Below are positions 56,922-64,000 of a stretch of DNA of 64,000 bases, in pieces. A model generated the notes under the pieces. The model made no database searches. It had not been told where the DNA came from and was given only the letters and a program-made list of their open reading frames with translations. Origin of the DNA: Betaproteobacteria bacterium CG2_30_68_42 (lineage in GTDB: Bacteria > Pseudomonadota > Gammaproteobacteria > Burkholderiales > Rhodocyclaceae); assembly GCA_001872285.1 (NCBI GenBank), contig MNXU01000065.1, forward strand, positions 1-64,000, in the 5' to 3' direction. Every line of letters begins with the position of its first letter. Position 1 is the stretch's first letter. Made by a program: the position numbers and the translations under genes.

Positions 56922-57434
56922 TCAGCCTGCGACGTCCAGGAACTGCGGGTGTGCCAGCAGGGCACCGAACGAAAGCCTCTTCCACCGCTTGCCCTGCGGA
57001 TCGACGAGCTCTCCGGAAACCCAGGCGCGCTCGTCAGCGCCGGTCTCGTGTTCTTCGAACGCTTCCGGATTTCGCAGGCCGAGCGCCCGGCTCACCAGGA
57101 GCGCGCAATTCGAGCCGTAACGCGCGTTCGGCAGTAGCAGCCGGGTATCCCCGGTTGGCGTGGTTGCCGAACCGCCATGGAACGCCGCGAAATCGATGAC
57201 CAGGCAGAGGCTGCCGCGAATGTTGGCAAGCCCGCGCAGCCAGCGCTTGGCGAGCGGCACGGGCGCGATCGCCGGGGTTGGCACGATTTCCCCGGCATCG
57301 GCCAGATCGGTGAGCCAGAACTCCTCGCCTGCCTGAATGCCGAGCAGGCCGCGCGGCACCTCGCCGCTGCGCGCTTCGGCCAGCCGCGAGACCAGGCTCT
57401 CCTGGAACTGCCTCAGGCTGATGCGCTTTGCCAT
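56922..57434 (-). CDS. pilI: CheW-like adaptor protein PilI
   Basis: This 170-residue CheW-domain scaffold links PilJ receptors to ChpA. Recognisable parts are LLGIQAGEEFWLTDLADAGEIVP, WLRGLANIRGSLCLVIDF and the C-terminal WVSGELVDPQGKRWKRLSF. The order pilG-pilH-pilI-pilJ-chpA matches Pseudomonas. The methyltransferase pilK is missing between pilJ and chpA, as in many betaproteobacteria. It follows pilH by 12 nt. Confidence 0.93.
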   Translation of the reverse strand: MAKRISLRQFQESLVSRLAEARSGEVPRGLLGIQAGEEFWLTDLADAGEIVPTPAIAPVPLAKRWLRGLANIRGSLCLVIDFAAFHGGSATTPTGDTRLLLPNARYGSNCALLVSRALGLRNPEAFEEHETGADERAWVSGELVDPQGKRWKRLSFGALLAHPQFLDVAG

Positions 57435-57446
57435 GTCGGCAACGAT

Positions 57447-57812
57447 TCAGCCGAGCTCGCCGATCTTGTGGAGCAGCACGCCATGATCGATCGGCTTGGT
57501 CAGGTAGTCGAGGGCGCCCTGGCGCATGCCCCAGATGCGGTCGGTCGGCTGATCCCGGCTGGTGCACATGATGACCGGGATGTCGCGCGTCTTCTCGTCG
57601 CGCGTCAGCGTGCGGGTGGCCTGATATCCGTTGATGCCGGGCATGACGACGTCCATCAGGATCAGGTCGGGACGCTCGCCCCGGGCGCGCTCGATCGCCT
57701 GCTCCCCGCTCACGGCGGTGATCACCTGGTAGCCGTTCTTCGCGAGCAGGTCGCCGAGCACCTGGAGTTCGGTCGGTGAATCGTCGACGACGAGGATCTT
57801 TCTCACGGGCAT
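57447..57812 (-). CDS. pilH: Twitching motility response regulator PilH
   Basis: This is a 121-residue single-domain CheY-like receiver. The acidic pocket is VVDDSP (Asp10, Asp11) and the phosphoacceptor is Asp54 in LMDVVMPG; conserved Thr and Lys lie in CTSRDQ and LTKPID. Family knowledge assigns PilH to promoting retraction or acting as a phosphate sink opposing PilG. The ATG at 57812 is chosen because the family begins MPVRKILVVDD. It is 10 nt downstream of pilG. Confidence 0.95.
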   Translation of the reverse strand: MPVRKILVVDDSPTELQVLGDLLAKNGYQVITAVSGEQAIERARGERPDLILMDVVMPGINGYQATRTLTRDEKTRDIPVIMCTSRDQPTDRIWGMRQGALDYLTKPIDHGVLLHKIGELG

Positions 57813-57822
57813 CGCATGACCC

Positions 57823-58221
57823 CTACGCGGCAACCCGGGCCGTGTGCGCGGCCACTGCCCGGATGAGGCTGTCCTTGGTGAACGGCTTGGTCAGGTATTC
57901 GTCCGAACCGACCATGCGCCCGCGCGCACGGTCGAACAAGCCGTCCTTGCTCGAAAGCATGATGACCGGGGTGGCGCTGTAGCGCGGATTCCGCTTGATC
58001 AGCGCGCAGGCCTGATACCCATCGAGGCGGGGCATCATAATGTCGACGAAAATGACATCCGGATGGTTGTCGGCGATCTTGGAGAGGGCATCGAAACCGT
58101 CCTCGGCCAGCAGTACGCTGCAGCCGGCCTGCGCCAGAAAAATCTCGGCGCTGCGGCGGATGGTGTTGCTGTCGTCGATCACCATCACCTTGATGCCTTC
58201 GAGCCTGGCCGCTTCTCGCAA
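57823..58221 (-). CDS. pilG: Twitching motility response regulator PilG
   Basis: This 132-residue CheY-like receiver has VMVIDDS near the N-terminus, phosphoacceptor Asp60 in FVDIMMPRLDG, and LSSKDG plus LTKPF for the conserved Ser/Thr and Lys. PilG promotes pilus extension and cAMP signalling in Pseudomonas. No ATG fits. A TTG at 58221, with GGGAGG five bases upstream (58227-58232), gives MREAARLEGIKVMVIDD, which matches family length. A possible -10 TATATT lies on the minus strand at 58270-58265. It heads the pilGHIJ-chpA operon. Confidence 0.92.
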   Translation of the reverse strand: MREAARLEGIKVMVIDDSNTIRRSAEIFLAQAGCSVLLAEDGFDALSKIADNHPDVIFVDIMMPRLDGYQACALIKRNPRYSATPVIMLSSKDGLFDRARGRMVGSDEYLTKPFTKDSLIRAVAAHTARVAA

Positions 58222-58376
58222 TCCCGCCTCCCTGTCGCGCCCCCGTCCCGTGAAGCGCGTCGCGAATATACCGCACACCGCAAGTTGCGGTCGCGCGGGG
58301 GGACGAAAGGCTTTTACGGAAACGCGCGGCGGTTCTTGAGCGCAGTGCCGGAACGCCCTCGCGGCCGGGCGCGCGC

Positions 58377-58562
58377 TCAGTCCTCGATCGGCTCGAAGTC
58401 TTCCTTGCGTGCGCCGCAGTCCGGACAGGTCCAGTTGGGCGGAATGTCCTCGAAGCGCGTGCCCGGAGGGATGCCGTCCTCGGGTGCGCCCCGTTCCTCG
58501 TCGTAGACAAGGCCGCAGATCATGCACATGTAGCTTCGATAGGGGGCGGATTCGGAGGTCAT
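58377..58562 (-). CDS. Rubredoxin
   Basis: This small one-iron electron carrier of 61 residues has the four Cys ligands at 13, 16, 46 and 49 (CMICG and CPDCG), the [20 protein letters not shown] middle and [13 protein letters not shown], all diagnostic. The first nine residues extend slightly beyond typical rubredoxins, so the internal Met12 is an alternative start. It is divergent from thiE with 30 nt between starts, a recurrent proteobacterial neighbourhood with hemL. Possible roles are alkane hydroxylation or oxygen defence; context does not decide. Confidence 0.94.
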   Translation of the reverse strand: MTSESAPYRSYMCMICGLVYDEERGAPEDGIPPGTRFEDIPPNWTCPDCGARKEDFEPIED

Positions 58563-58578
58563 GCGAGCCGGATTCGGA

Positions 58579-58584
58579 TAAAAT
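58579..58584 (+). promoter_or_regulatory. Possible -10 element for thiE
   Basis: TAAAAT lies 8 nt before the thiE ATG, inside the 30-nt divergent gap with rubredoxin. Transcription from it would give an almost leaderless mRNA. No thiamine riboswitch can fit in this gap. Confidence 0.3.
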
Positions 58585-58592
58585 CGGCCCGA

Positions 58593-59273
58593 ATGTTACC
58601 CGATTTGCCGCAGCCCCTGAGGGGCCTGTATGCGCTCACGCCCGATGTCGCCCGCGAAGGCGCGTTCCACACACTGATCGGGCGCGTCGAGGAGGCGATC
58701 CGGGGTGGCGCCTGTCTCGTCCAGTACCGGAACAAGTCCGCAGCCGCGGGCGCGCGCGAAGCGCAGGCGCGCGCGCTGCTCGAAGCGTGCCGGCACCATC
58801 GCTGCCCGCTCGTGATCAACGACGACCCGGAGCTGGCGCTGCGCATCGGCGCGGACGGGGTGCATCTCGGGCGCGAGGACGGCGACATCGCCCGCGCCCG
58901 CCGGGCGCTCGGGCCGCGGGCGATCGTCGGCGCGTCCTGCTATGACGACCTCGGCCGCGCGGCCGCCGCCGAGCGCGACGGCGCCTCCTATGTCGCGTTC
59001 GGCGCCTTCTTCCCGTCGCCGACCAAGCCCGCCGCGGTGCGCGCCGGCCTGGCGCTGCTGCGCGAGGCGCGCGCCCGGCTGCACCTGCCGATCGCGGCGA
59101 TCGGGGGCATCACCGCGGACACAGGCGCCGGGTTGATTCGCGCGGGTGCCGATCTTCTGGCCGTGGTGAGCGACCTGTTCGATGCACCGGATGTCGGCGC
59201 ACGTGCCCGCGCCTACAGCACCCTGTTCGTAGCCGCTCTGGCGCCTGCCGAGGTCCATCATGAATCGCAATGA
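58593..59273 (+). CDS. thiE: Thiamine phosphate synthase
   Basis: ThiE couples the thiazole and pyrimidine moieties to form thiamine phosphate. This 226-residue TIM barrel shows [44 protein letters not shown] and the C-terminal [25 protein letters not shown]. The characteristic [11 protein letters not shown] loop binds pyrophosphate. It overlaps hemL by 14 nt, the common thiE-hemL order in betaproteobacteria. Confidence 0.96.
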   Translation: MLPDLPQPLRGLYALTPDVAREGAFHTLIGRVEEAIRGGACLVQYRNKSAAAGAREAQARALLEACRHHRCPLVINDDPELALRIGADGVHLGREDGDIARARRALGPRAIVGASCYDDLGRAAAAERDGASYVAFGAFFPSPTKPAAVRAGLALLREARARLHLPIAAIGGITADTGAGLIRAGADLLAVVSDLFDAPDVGARARAYSTLFVAALAPAEVHHESQ

Positions 59274-60546
59274 AGAGCTGTTCGCCCGCGCCCAGTCCTC
59301 GATTCCGGGAGGCGTCAATTCGCCCGTGCGCGCCTTCCGTTCGGTCTCCGGCACGCCGCCGTTCATCGCCCGCGGAGAGGGTCCCTGGCTCACCGACGCC
59401 GAGGGCAAGCGCTATCTCGACTATGTCTGTTCCTGGGGGCCGCTCATCCTCGGCCACGCTCATCCGGACGTGATCGCCGCGGTGCAGGAGGCGGCCTCGC
59501 GCGGGCTGTCGTTCGGCGCACCGACCGAGGCCGAGATCGATCTGGCCGAGGCCGTCAAGCGGCTGCTCCCTTCGATCGAGCTGTTGCGCCTGACCAGCTC
59601 GGGCACCGAAGCGACGATGAGCGCGATCCGCCTTGCCCGGGGGTTTACCGGACGCGATGCCATCGTCAAGTTCGAGGGCTGCTATCACGGTCATGCGGAC
59701 AGCCTGCTGGTCAAGGCCGGATCGGGGGCGCTGACCTTCGGCAACCCGTCCTCGTCCGGCGTGCCCGAGGATTTTGCGCGCCACACCCTCGTGCTCGACT
59801 ACAACGACCCGGAAACGGCCGAGCAGACCTTCCGCCGGGCAGGCGAGCGGATCGCCGCCGTGATCGTGGAGCCAGTGGCCGGCAACATGAATCTGGTCGC
59901 GCCGCAGCCCGGCTTCCTCGAGCGACTGCGCAGCCTGTGCACCCGCTACGGCGCGCTGCTCATCTTCGACGAGGTGATGACGGGCTTTCGGGTCGGGCTG
60001 CACTGCGCGCAGGGCCTGTACGGGATCACGCCGGATCTCACCACGCTGGGCAAGGTGATCGGCGGCGGTATGCCGGTCGGCGCCTTTGGCGGCAGGCGCG
60101 ACGTGATGGAGAAGATCGCGCCTCTCGGCCCGGTGTATCAGGCGGGCACGCTGTCGGGCAATCCGGTCGCGGTGGCGGCCGGGCTCGCCACGCTCGCTGC
60201 GATCCAGGTCCCGGGCTTCCACGAGCGGCTGGAGCGGCGCACGCGCGCTCTGTGCGAGGGTCTTTCGGCCGCCGCGAAAGCGCACGGCGTCGCCTTCAGC
60301 GCCCAGTCCGTGGGAGGGATGTTCGGACTGTATTTCCGTGCGACGCCTCCGAAGAGCCATTCGCAAGTGATGGAATGCGACCGGGATCGCTTCAACCGGT
60401 TCTTCCACGCCATGCTGGGGCGCGGACACTACTTCGCACCCTCGGCCTACGAGGCCGGATTCGTCTCCGCCGCCCACGGCGAGGCCGACATCGCAGCGAC
60501 CGTCGAGGCGGCGCGCGAGGTTTTCGCCGAGCTCGCCCGGCGCTGA
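59260..60546 (+). CDS. hemL: Glutamate-1-semialdehyde 2,1-aminomutase
   Basis: HemL makes 5-aminolevulinate from glutamate-1-semialdehyde in the C5 haem pathway, with PLP as cofactor. It has 428 residues; PLP Lys265 is in [16 protein letters not shown], the same number as in E. coli. [13 protein letters not shown] and the [14 protein letters not shown] helix are conserved. The ATG at 59260 gives [12 protein letters not shown]. It supplies the precursor for HemB, also in this window. Confidence 0.97.
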   Translation: MNRNEELFARAQSSIPGGVNSPVRAFRSVSGTPPFIARGEGPWLTDAEGKRYLDYVCSWGPLILGHAHPDVIAAVQEAASRGLSFGAPTEAEIDLAEAVKRLLPSIELLRLTSSGTEATMSAIRLARGFTGRDAIVKFEGCYHGHADSLLVKAGSGALTFGNPSSSGVPEDFARHTLVLDYNDPETAEQTFRRAGERIAAVIVEPVAGNMNLVAPQPGFLERLRSLCTRYGALLIFDEVMTGFRVGLHCAQGLYGITPDLTTLGKVIGGGMPVGAFGGRRDVMEKIAPLGPVYQAGTLSGNPVAVAAGLATLAAIQVPGFHERLERRTRALCEGLSAAAKAHGVAFSAQSVGGMFGLYFRATPPKSHSQVMECDRDRFNRFFHAMLGRGHYFAPSAYEAGFVSAAHGEADIAATVEAAREVFAELARR

Positions 60547-60575
60547 CCTGCGCCGGTGCGAAGCGGCGCGCAGTC

Positions 60576-61217
60576 ATGACCCGTCCGGTCTGGCTCTTCG
60601 ATCTCGACAACACCCTGCACGACGCGAACCCGCGCATCTTTCCGCACATCAGCCGGAGCATGACCGGTTACCTGGTGCGCGAACTCGGGCTGAGCGAAGA
60701 GCAGGCCGGCGAGCTGCGGGCGCGTTACTGGCACCGCTACGGGGCGACCCTGCTCGGCCTGATGCGCCACCATGGCACCGATCCGCATCACTTCCTCCGC
60801 GAGACGCACCGGTTTCCCGACCTGGGCACGATGGTGCTGCGCCAGCCCGCGCTCAGGAACGCGCTGCGCGCCCTGCCCGGGCGCAAGCTGGTATTCTCCA
60901 ACGCTCCGAGAAGCTACGCGGATGCGGTGCTCGACGTGATGGGCGTGCGTGCGCTGTTCGAGGCTGTGTTCTCGATCGAGCGCATGCGCTTCCGCCCCAA
61001 GCCCGCGCGGCGCACCTTCCTCGCTCTGCTGCGCAGCCTCGGGGTCGCTCCGGCGCGCTGCGTGATGGTCGAGGACAGCAGCGCGAATCTGAGGATGGCG
61101 AAGACGCTCGGAATGACGACGGTATGGATCAGCCCGCTGACCCGGGCTCCGGCATTCGTCGACCTGCGGCTGCGCTCGGTGGTCGAGCTGCCGCGCCATC
61201 TGGACAAGCTGCTCTGA
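60576..61217 (+). CDS. HAD-family pyrimidine 5'-nucleotidase
   Basis: This 213-residue HAD hydrolase of the PHM8/SDT1 type dephosphorylates nucleoside monophosphates. Motif I is LFDLDNTLHD (nucleophile Asp9, acid Asp11), motif II is LVFSNAP, and motif III/IV is RPKPARRTF followed by VMVEDSSANL. The cap region YWHRYGATLLGLMRHHG is characteristic. The start at 60576 follows hemL by 29 nt, so it is likely in the same transcript. It is followed by slmA after a G9 tract. Confidence 0.92.
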   Translation: MTRPVWLFDLDNTLHDANPRIFPHISRSMTGYLVRELGLSEEQAGELRARYWHRYGATLLGLMRHHGTDPHHFLRETHRFPDLGTMVLRQPALRNALRALPGRKLVFSNAPRSYADAVLDVMGVRALFEAVFSIERMRFRPKPARRTFLALLRSLGVAPARCVMVEDSSANLRMAKTLGMTTVWISPLTRAPAFVDLRLRSVVELPRHLDKLL

Positions 61218-61226
61218 GGGGGGGGG
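61218..61226 (+). repeat. Nine-G homopolymer in the slmA ribosome-binding region
   Basis: Nine consecutive G residues lie 6 nt before the slmA ATG and make up its Shine-Dalgarno-like sequence. Homopolymer length changes here would alter spacing only, not the protein. Confidence 0.9.
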
Positions 61227-61232
61227 ACGCGG

Positions 61233-62812
<1,580 letters not shown>

Positions 62813-62839
62813 TCACCTCTCTCGATTCGAAATGCCGGT

Positions 62840-62882
62840 CCGGGTGCGCGGGTTCTCGCCGCGCACGCCCGGGAACTTTTTT
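62840..62882 (+). terminator. Plus-strand hairpin with T6 upstream of hemB
   Basis: Arms 62840-62851 (CCGGGTGCGCGG) and 62859-62872 pair over 12 bp with a 2-nt bulge and a 7-nt loop. GAAC and six T follow. On the plus strand this is a plausible intrinsic terminator, with slmA the nearest upstream plus-strand gene. It overlaps the possible promoter of the small RNA. Confidence 0.5.
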
Positions 62883-62900
62883 CGGGTCGCGCCGATCTAT
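62873..62900 (+). promoter_or_regulatory. Possible sigma-E-type promoter for the candidate small RNA
   Basis: GAACTT (62873-62878) is followed after 17 nt by TCTAT (62896-62900), which resembles the sigma-E/AlgU consensus GAACTT-N16/17-TCTGA. A sigma-70-like -10 TATGAT (62898-62903) overlaps it but has no good -35. GAACTT also forms part of the hairpin-T tract upstream, so a chance match is possible. Confidence 0.4.
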
Positions 62901-62905
62901 GATCG

Positions 62906-63017
62906 CAGATGGTGACGAACCGTCTCCCGCTTCACCTCCCTGAGCGGGTGCCTTAATCCTTATTAAGGCAGTTCGGCCCCCGGTCTTCCTCCCCTTTGAC
63001 CGGGGGCCTGTTTTTTT
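62906..63017 (+). ncRNA. Candidate trans-acting small RNA with C/U-rich loops, engB-adjacent
   Basis: This predicted transcript of about 110 nt folds into three stem-loops. The first is CCCGCT/AGCGGG (62926-62931 with 62943-62948); with a further CA/TG pairing it exposes loop CCTCCC. The second is a perfect 9-bp TGCCTTAAT/ATTAAGGCA with loop CCTT (62949-62970). The third is an 11-bp terminator stem GGCCCCCGGTC/GACCGGGGGCC with loop TTCCTCCCCTTT and then TGTTTTTTT. Two loops therefore resemble anti-Shine-Dalgarno sequences. Its position and convergent orientation relative to engB match Spot 42 beside yihA, and from memory ErsA in Pseudomonas. Expression and targets are not known. The 3' 65 nt are antisense to the end of engB. 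Confidence 0.6.
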
Positions 63018-63624
63018 GCATCCACCCGGCGATCCGGTCTCTGGCCTCGCCGATTCCCAGCTTGGTGACCGAAGAGAACAACTGCACCGATGCGCCGGCG
63101 CACCGGAGCGCGAGTTCGTGTTCGACCTGTCGCAGCGTCCGGGCCGCCTGACTTCGCGAGAGCTTGTCCGCCTTGGTGAGCAGCGCGTGAACCGGCTTGC
63201 CTTCCGCGCCGAGCCAGCCAGCCAACTGCTCGTCGAGGCTGGTGAGCGGGTGGCGGGCATCCATGACCAGGATCAGCCCGCACAGAACGTCGCGGCCAGC
63301 CAGATAGCGCTCGATCAGCGGCCGCCACTGTGCGCGCATCGCCTCGGGCACCCGGGCATAACCGTAGCCGGGGAGGTCGACCCAGTACCCGTCGCCGACG
63401 CGGAAGAAGTTGATGAGCTGGGTCCGCCCCGGCGTTTTGCTGACGCGTGCGAGGCCCCTGTGATCGGCGAGCGCGTTCAGCGCGCTCGACTTGCCCGAAT
63501 TCGAGCGCCCGGCAAAGGCGATTTCGGGACCGGACCGGGACGGGAAATCGCGCCCGGCCGCGGCCGACTTCTCGAATTTCGCGGCGCGAAATACCGACGC
63601 ACCCGTAGCAAGCTCGTCGACCAT
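62953..63624 (-). CDS. engB: Ribosome biogenesis GTPase EngB (YihA/YsxC)
   Basis: This 223-residue TRAFAC GTPase is needed for 50S assembly. P-loop GRSNSGKSS is at residues 39-47, G2-region SKTPGRTQLINFF follows, G3 is DLPGYGYA, and G4 reads LTKADKL. The ATG at 63624 gives the normal MVDELATGASVFRAAKF start. The C-terminal 20 or so residues (from MQKNRPPV) are encoded opposite the strong plus-strand terminator of the candidate small RNA and are not conserved family sequence. It is divergent from the cytochrome c4 gene. Confidence 0.95.
   Translation of the reverse strand: MVDELATGASVFRAAKFEKSAAAGRDFPSRSGPEIAFAGRSNSGKSSALNALADHRGLARVSKTPGRTQLINFFRVGDGYWVDLPGYGYARVPEAMRAQWRPLIERYLAGRDVLCGLILVMDARHPLTSLDEQLAGWLGAEGKPVHALLTKADKLSRSQAARTLRQVEHELALRCAGASVQLFSSVTKLGIGEARDRIAGWMQKNRPPVKGEEDRGPNCLNKD
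62975..63017 (+). terminator. Strong intrinsic terminator inside the engB 3' end (antisense)
   Basis: An 11-bp perfect GC-rich stem (62975-62985 with 62998-63008), a 12-nt loop and the tail TGTTTTTTT form the clearest Rho-independent terminator in the window. It is oriented on plus; on minus it lacks a U tract, so it does not serve engB. The only nearby plus-strand transcript it can end is the candidate small RNA. Confidence 0.88.
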
Positions 63625-63648
63625 CTTCGCTGCGCGCTTAAGCTCGTG

Positions 63649-63664
63649 TAAAATCGCAATTTTA
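63649..63664. promoter_or_regulatory. Divergent -10 pair for engB and cytochrome c4
   Basis: TAAAAT (63649-63654, plus) and ATTTTA (63659-63664, TAAAAT on minus) form a symmetric A/T-rich patch in the 66-nt divergent gap. TTCGCT stands 17 nt before the plus-strand hexamer. Each hexamer is at a sensible distance from its gene start. Confidence 0.45.
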
Positions 63665-63690
63665 TCCGATCCGTTGGACGAGCGTTGGCG

Positions 63691-64000
63691 ATGAGGAAGC
63701 TGCTGTTCATTCCCATTGTATGCATGGCGATCGGCGCATGGGCTGCGGGCGCCGCGGCACCGGGCCTGCCCGATCTCGCCAAGGGCAAGCAGACCGCGGC
63801 GACGGTATGCGTGGGATGCCACGGGCCGGACGGCAACGGCACCGCTGCCGGGACAGGACCGATCTACCCCAAGCTCGCCGGGCAGCATTCGAGCTACCTG
63901 CTCAAGCAGTTGCGCAACTTCAAGGCCGCGGAAGGCGCGGTGGAACGGCGGGCCAACGCGATCATGAACGGCATGGTCGCCGCGCTCTCGGACGAGGACC
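63691..64000 (+). CDS. Cytochrome c4-type protein, 5' part (runs off the window)
   Basis: An open frame of 103 codons begins at the ATG at 63691 and is still open at the right edge. The N-terminus is a signal peptide (MRKLLFIPIV, then AWAAGAAA). The first haem motif CVGCH is at residues 40-44, followed by GPDGNGTAAGTGPIYPKLAGQHSSYLLKQL, the cytochrome c4/c553 pattern. Diheme cytochrome c4 is about 190-210 residues, so roughly half is missing. It is divergent from engB, as in Pseudomonas and many betaproteobacteria. Likely role: periplasmic donor to terminal oxidases. Confidence 0.92.
   Translation, partial: MRKLLFIPIVCMAIGAWAAGAAAPGLPDLAKGKQTAATVCVGCHGPDGNGTAAGTGPIYPKLAGQHSSYLLKQLRNFKAAEGAVERRANAIMNGMVAALSDED

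Noticed and set aside
58563-58592. Thiamine (TPP) riboswitch before thiE
   Set aside because: Only 30 nt separate the divergent starts, too little for the aptamer, and no THI-box sequence is seen.

Overview
The window reads as chromosome from a high-GC betaproteobacterium. The evidence is gene order and content rather than a marker gene: ychF-pth-rplY-prs-tRNA(Gln)-ispE-lolB-TPR protein beside mutM; ferredoxin-coaD-rsmD-two M16 peptidases beside ftsY-ftsE-ftsX; pyrR-pyrB-pyrX behind ruvX and yqgE; pilT-pilU beside yggS-proC-yggT-yggU; the pilG-H-I-J-chpA chemosensory cluster; and hemB-engB beside a cytochrome c4 gene. This is the usual arrangement in Burkholderiales, Rhodocyclales and Nitrosomonadales; the order cannot be fixed from sequence reading alone. 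Coding is dense, there is no gene-free stretch over 300 bases, and there are no phage genes, insertion sequences or CRISPR arrays.

Layout. 1-14.2 kb: translation and envelope housekeeping, mostly on the minus strand (ychF to TPR protein), then mutM and a dynamin-like GTPase on plus, then ferredoxin, coaD, rsmD and an active/inactive M16 peptidase pair on minus. 14.3-17.2 kb: ftsY, ftsEX, dgkA. 17.4-25.2 kb: glutamate uptake genes gltI and gltJ, a collapsed gltK/gltL remnant, the giant NAD-glutamate dehydrogenase and an EamA exporter. 25.3-32.7 kb: a thioredoxin-like DUF255 protein, a small cytochrome c, and a complete branched-chain amino-acid ABC transporter (livK-H-M-G-F). 32.7-36.2 kb: a ferredoxin-type reductase, an NAD-binding epimerase-like protein, hemJ-like and rlmL-like genes. 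36.2-44.8 kb: pilU, pilT, yggS, frameshifted proC, yggT, yggU, and the pyrimidine cluster. 44.9-49.8 kb: two glycosyltransferase-like proteins, a TVP38/FAD-reductase fusion and a PLP sulfur-amino-acid enzyme. 49.8-58.2 kb: the twitching-motility chemosensory operon. 58.4-64 kb: rubredoxin, thiE, hemL, a nucleotidase, slmA, hemB, a probable small RNA, engB and the start of cytochrome c4.

Functional themes: type IV pilus retraction (PilT, PilU) and its Chp signalling system; amino-acid uptake and glutamate catabolism; haem synthesis (HemL, HemB, HemJ-like) with c-type cytochromes; de novo pyrimidine synthesis; cell division and membrane insertion (FtsEX, FtsY, SlmA, EngB).

Most notable: a candidate plus-strand small RNA (about 62906-63017) between hemB and engB. 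It has three stem-loops, two of which expose C/U-rich anti-Shine-Dalgarno-like loops, a strong intrinsic terminator and a possible sigma-E-type promoter. It lies beside engB and points toward it, as Spot 42 does in enterics. Other points are the gltK/gltL deletion scar, two independent 2-nt losses in CG-dinucleotide runs (gltL remnant and proC), a nested inverted-repeat element between pilT and pilU, a 110-bp tandem duplication grown from the lolB 3' end, and a heptad-repeat hairpin that encodes a protein C-terminus. Starts and functions are assigned from motifs and reading frames only; no searches were run.
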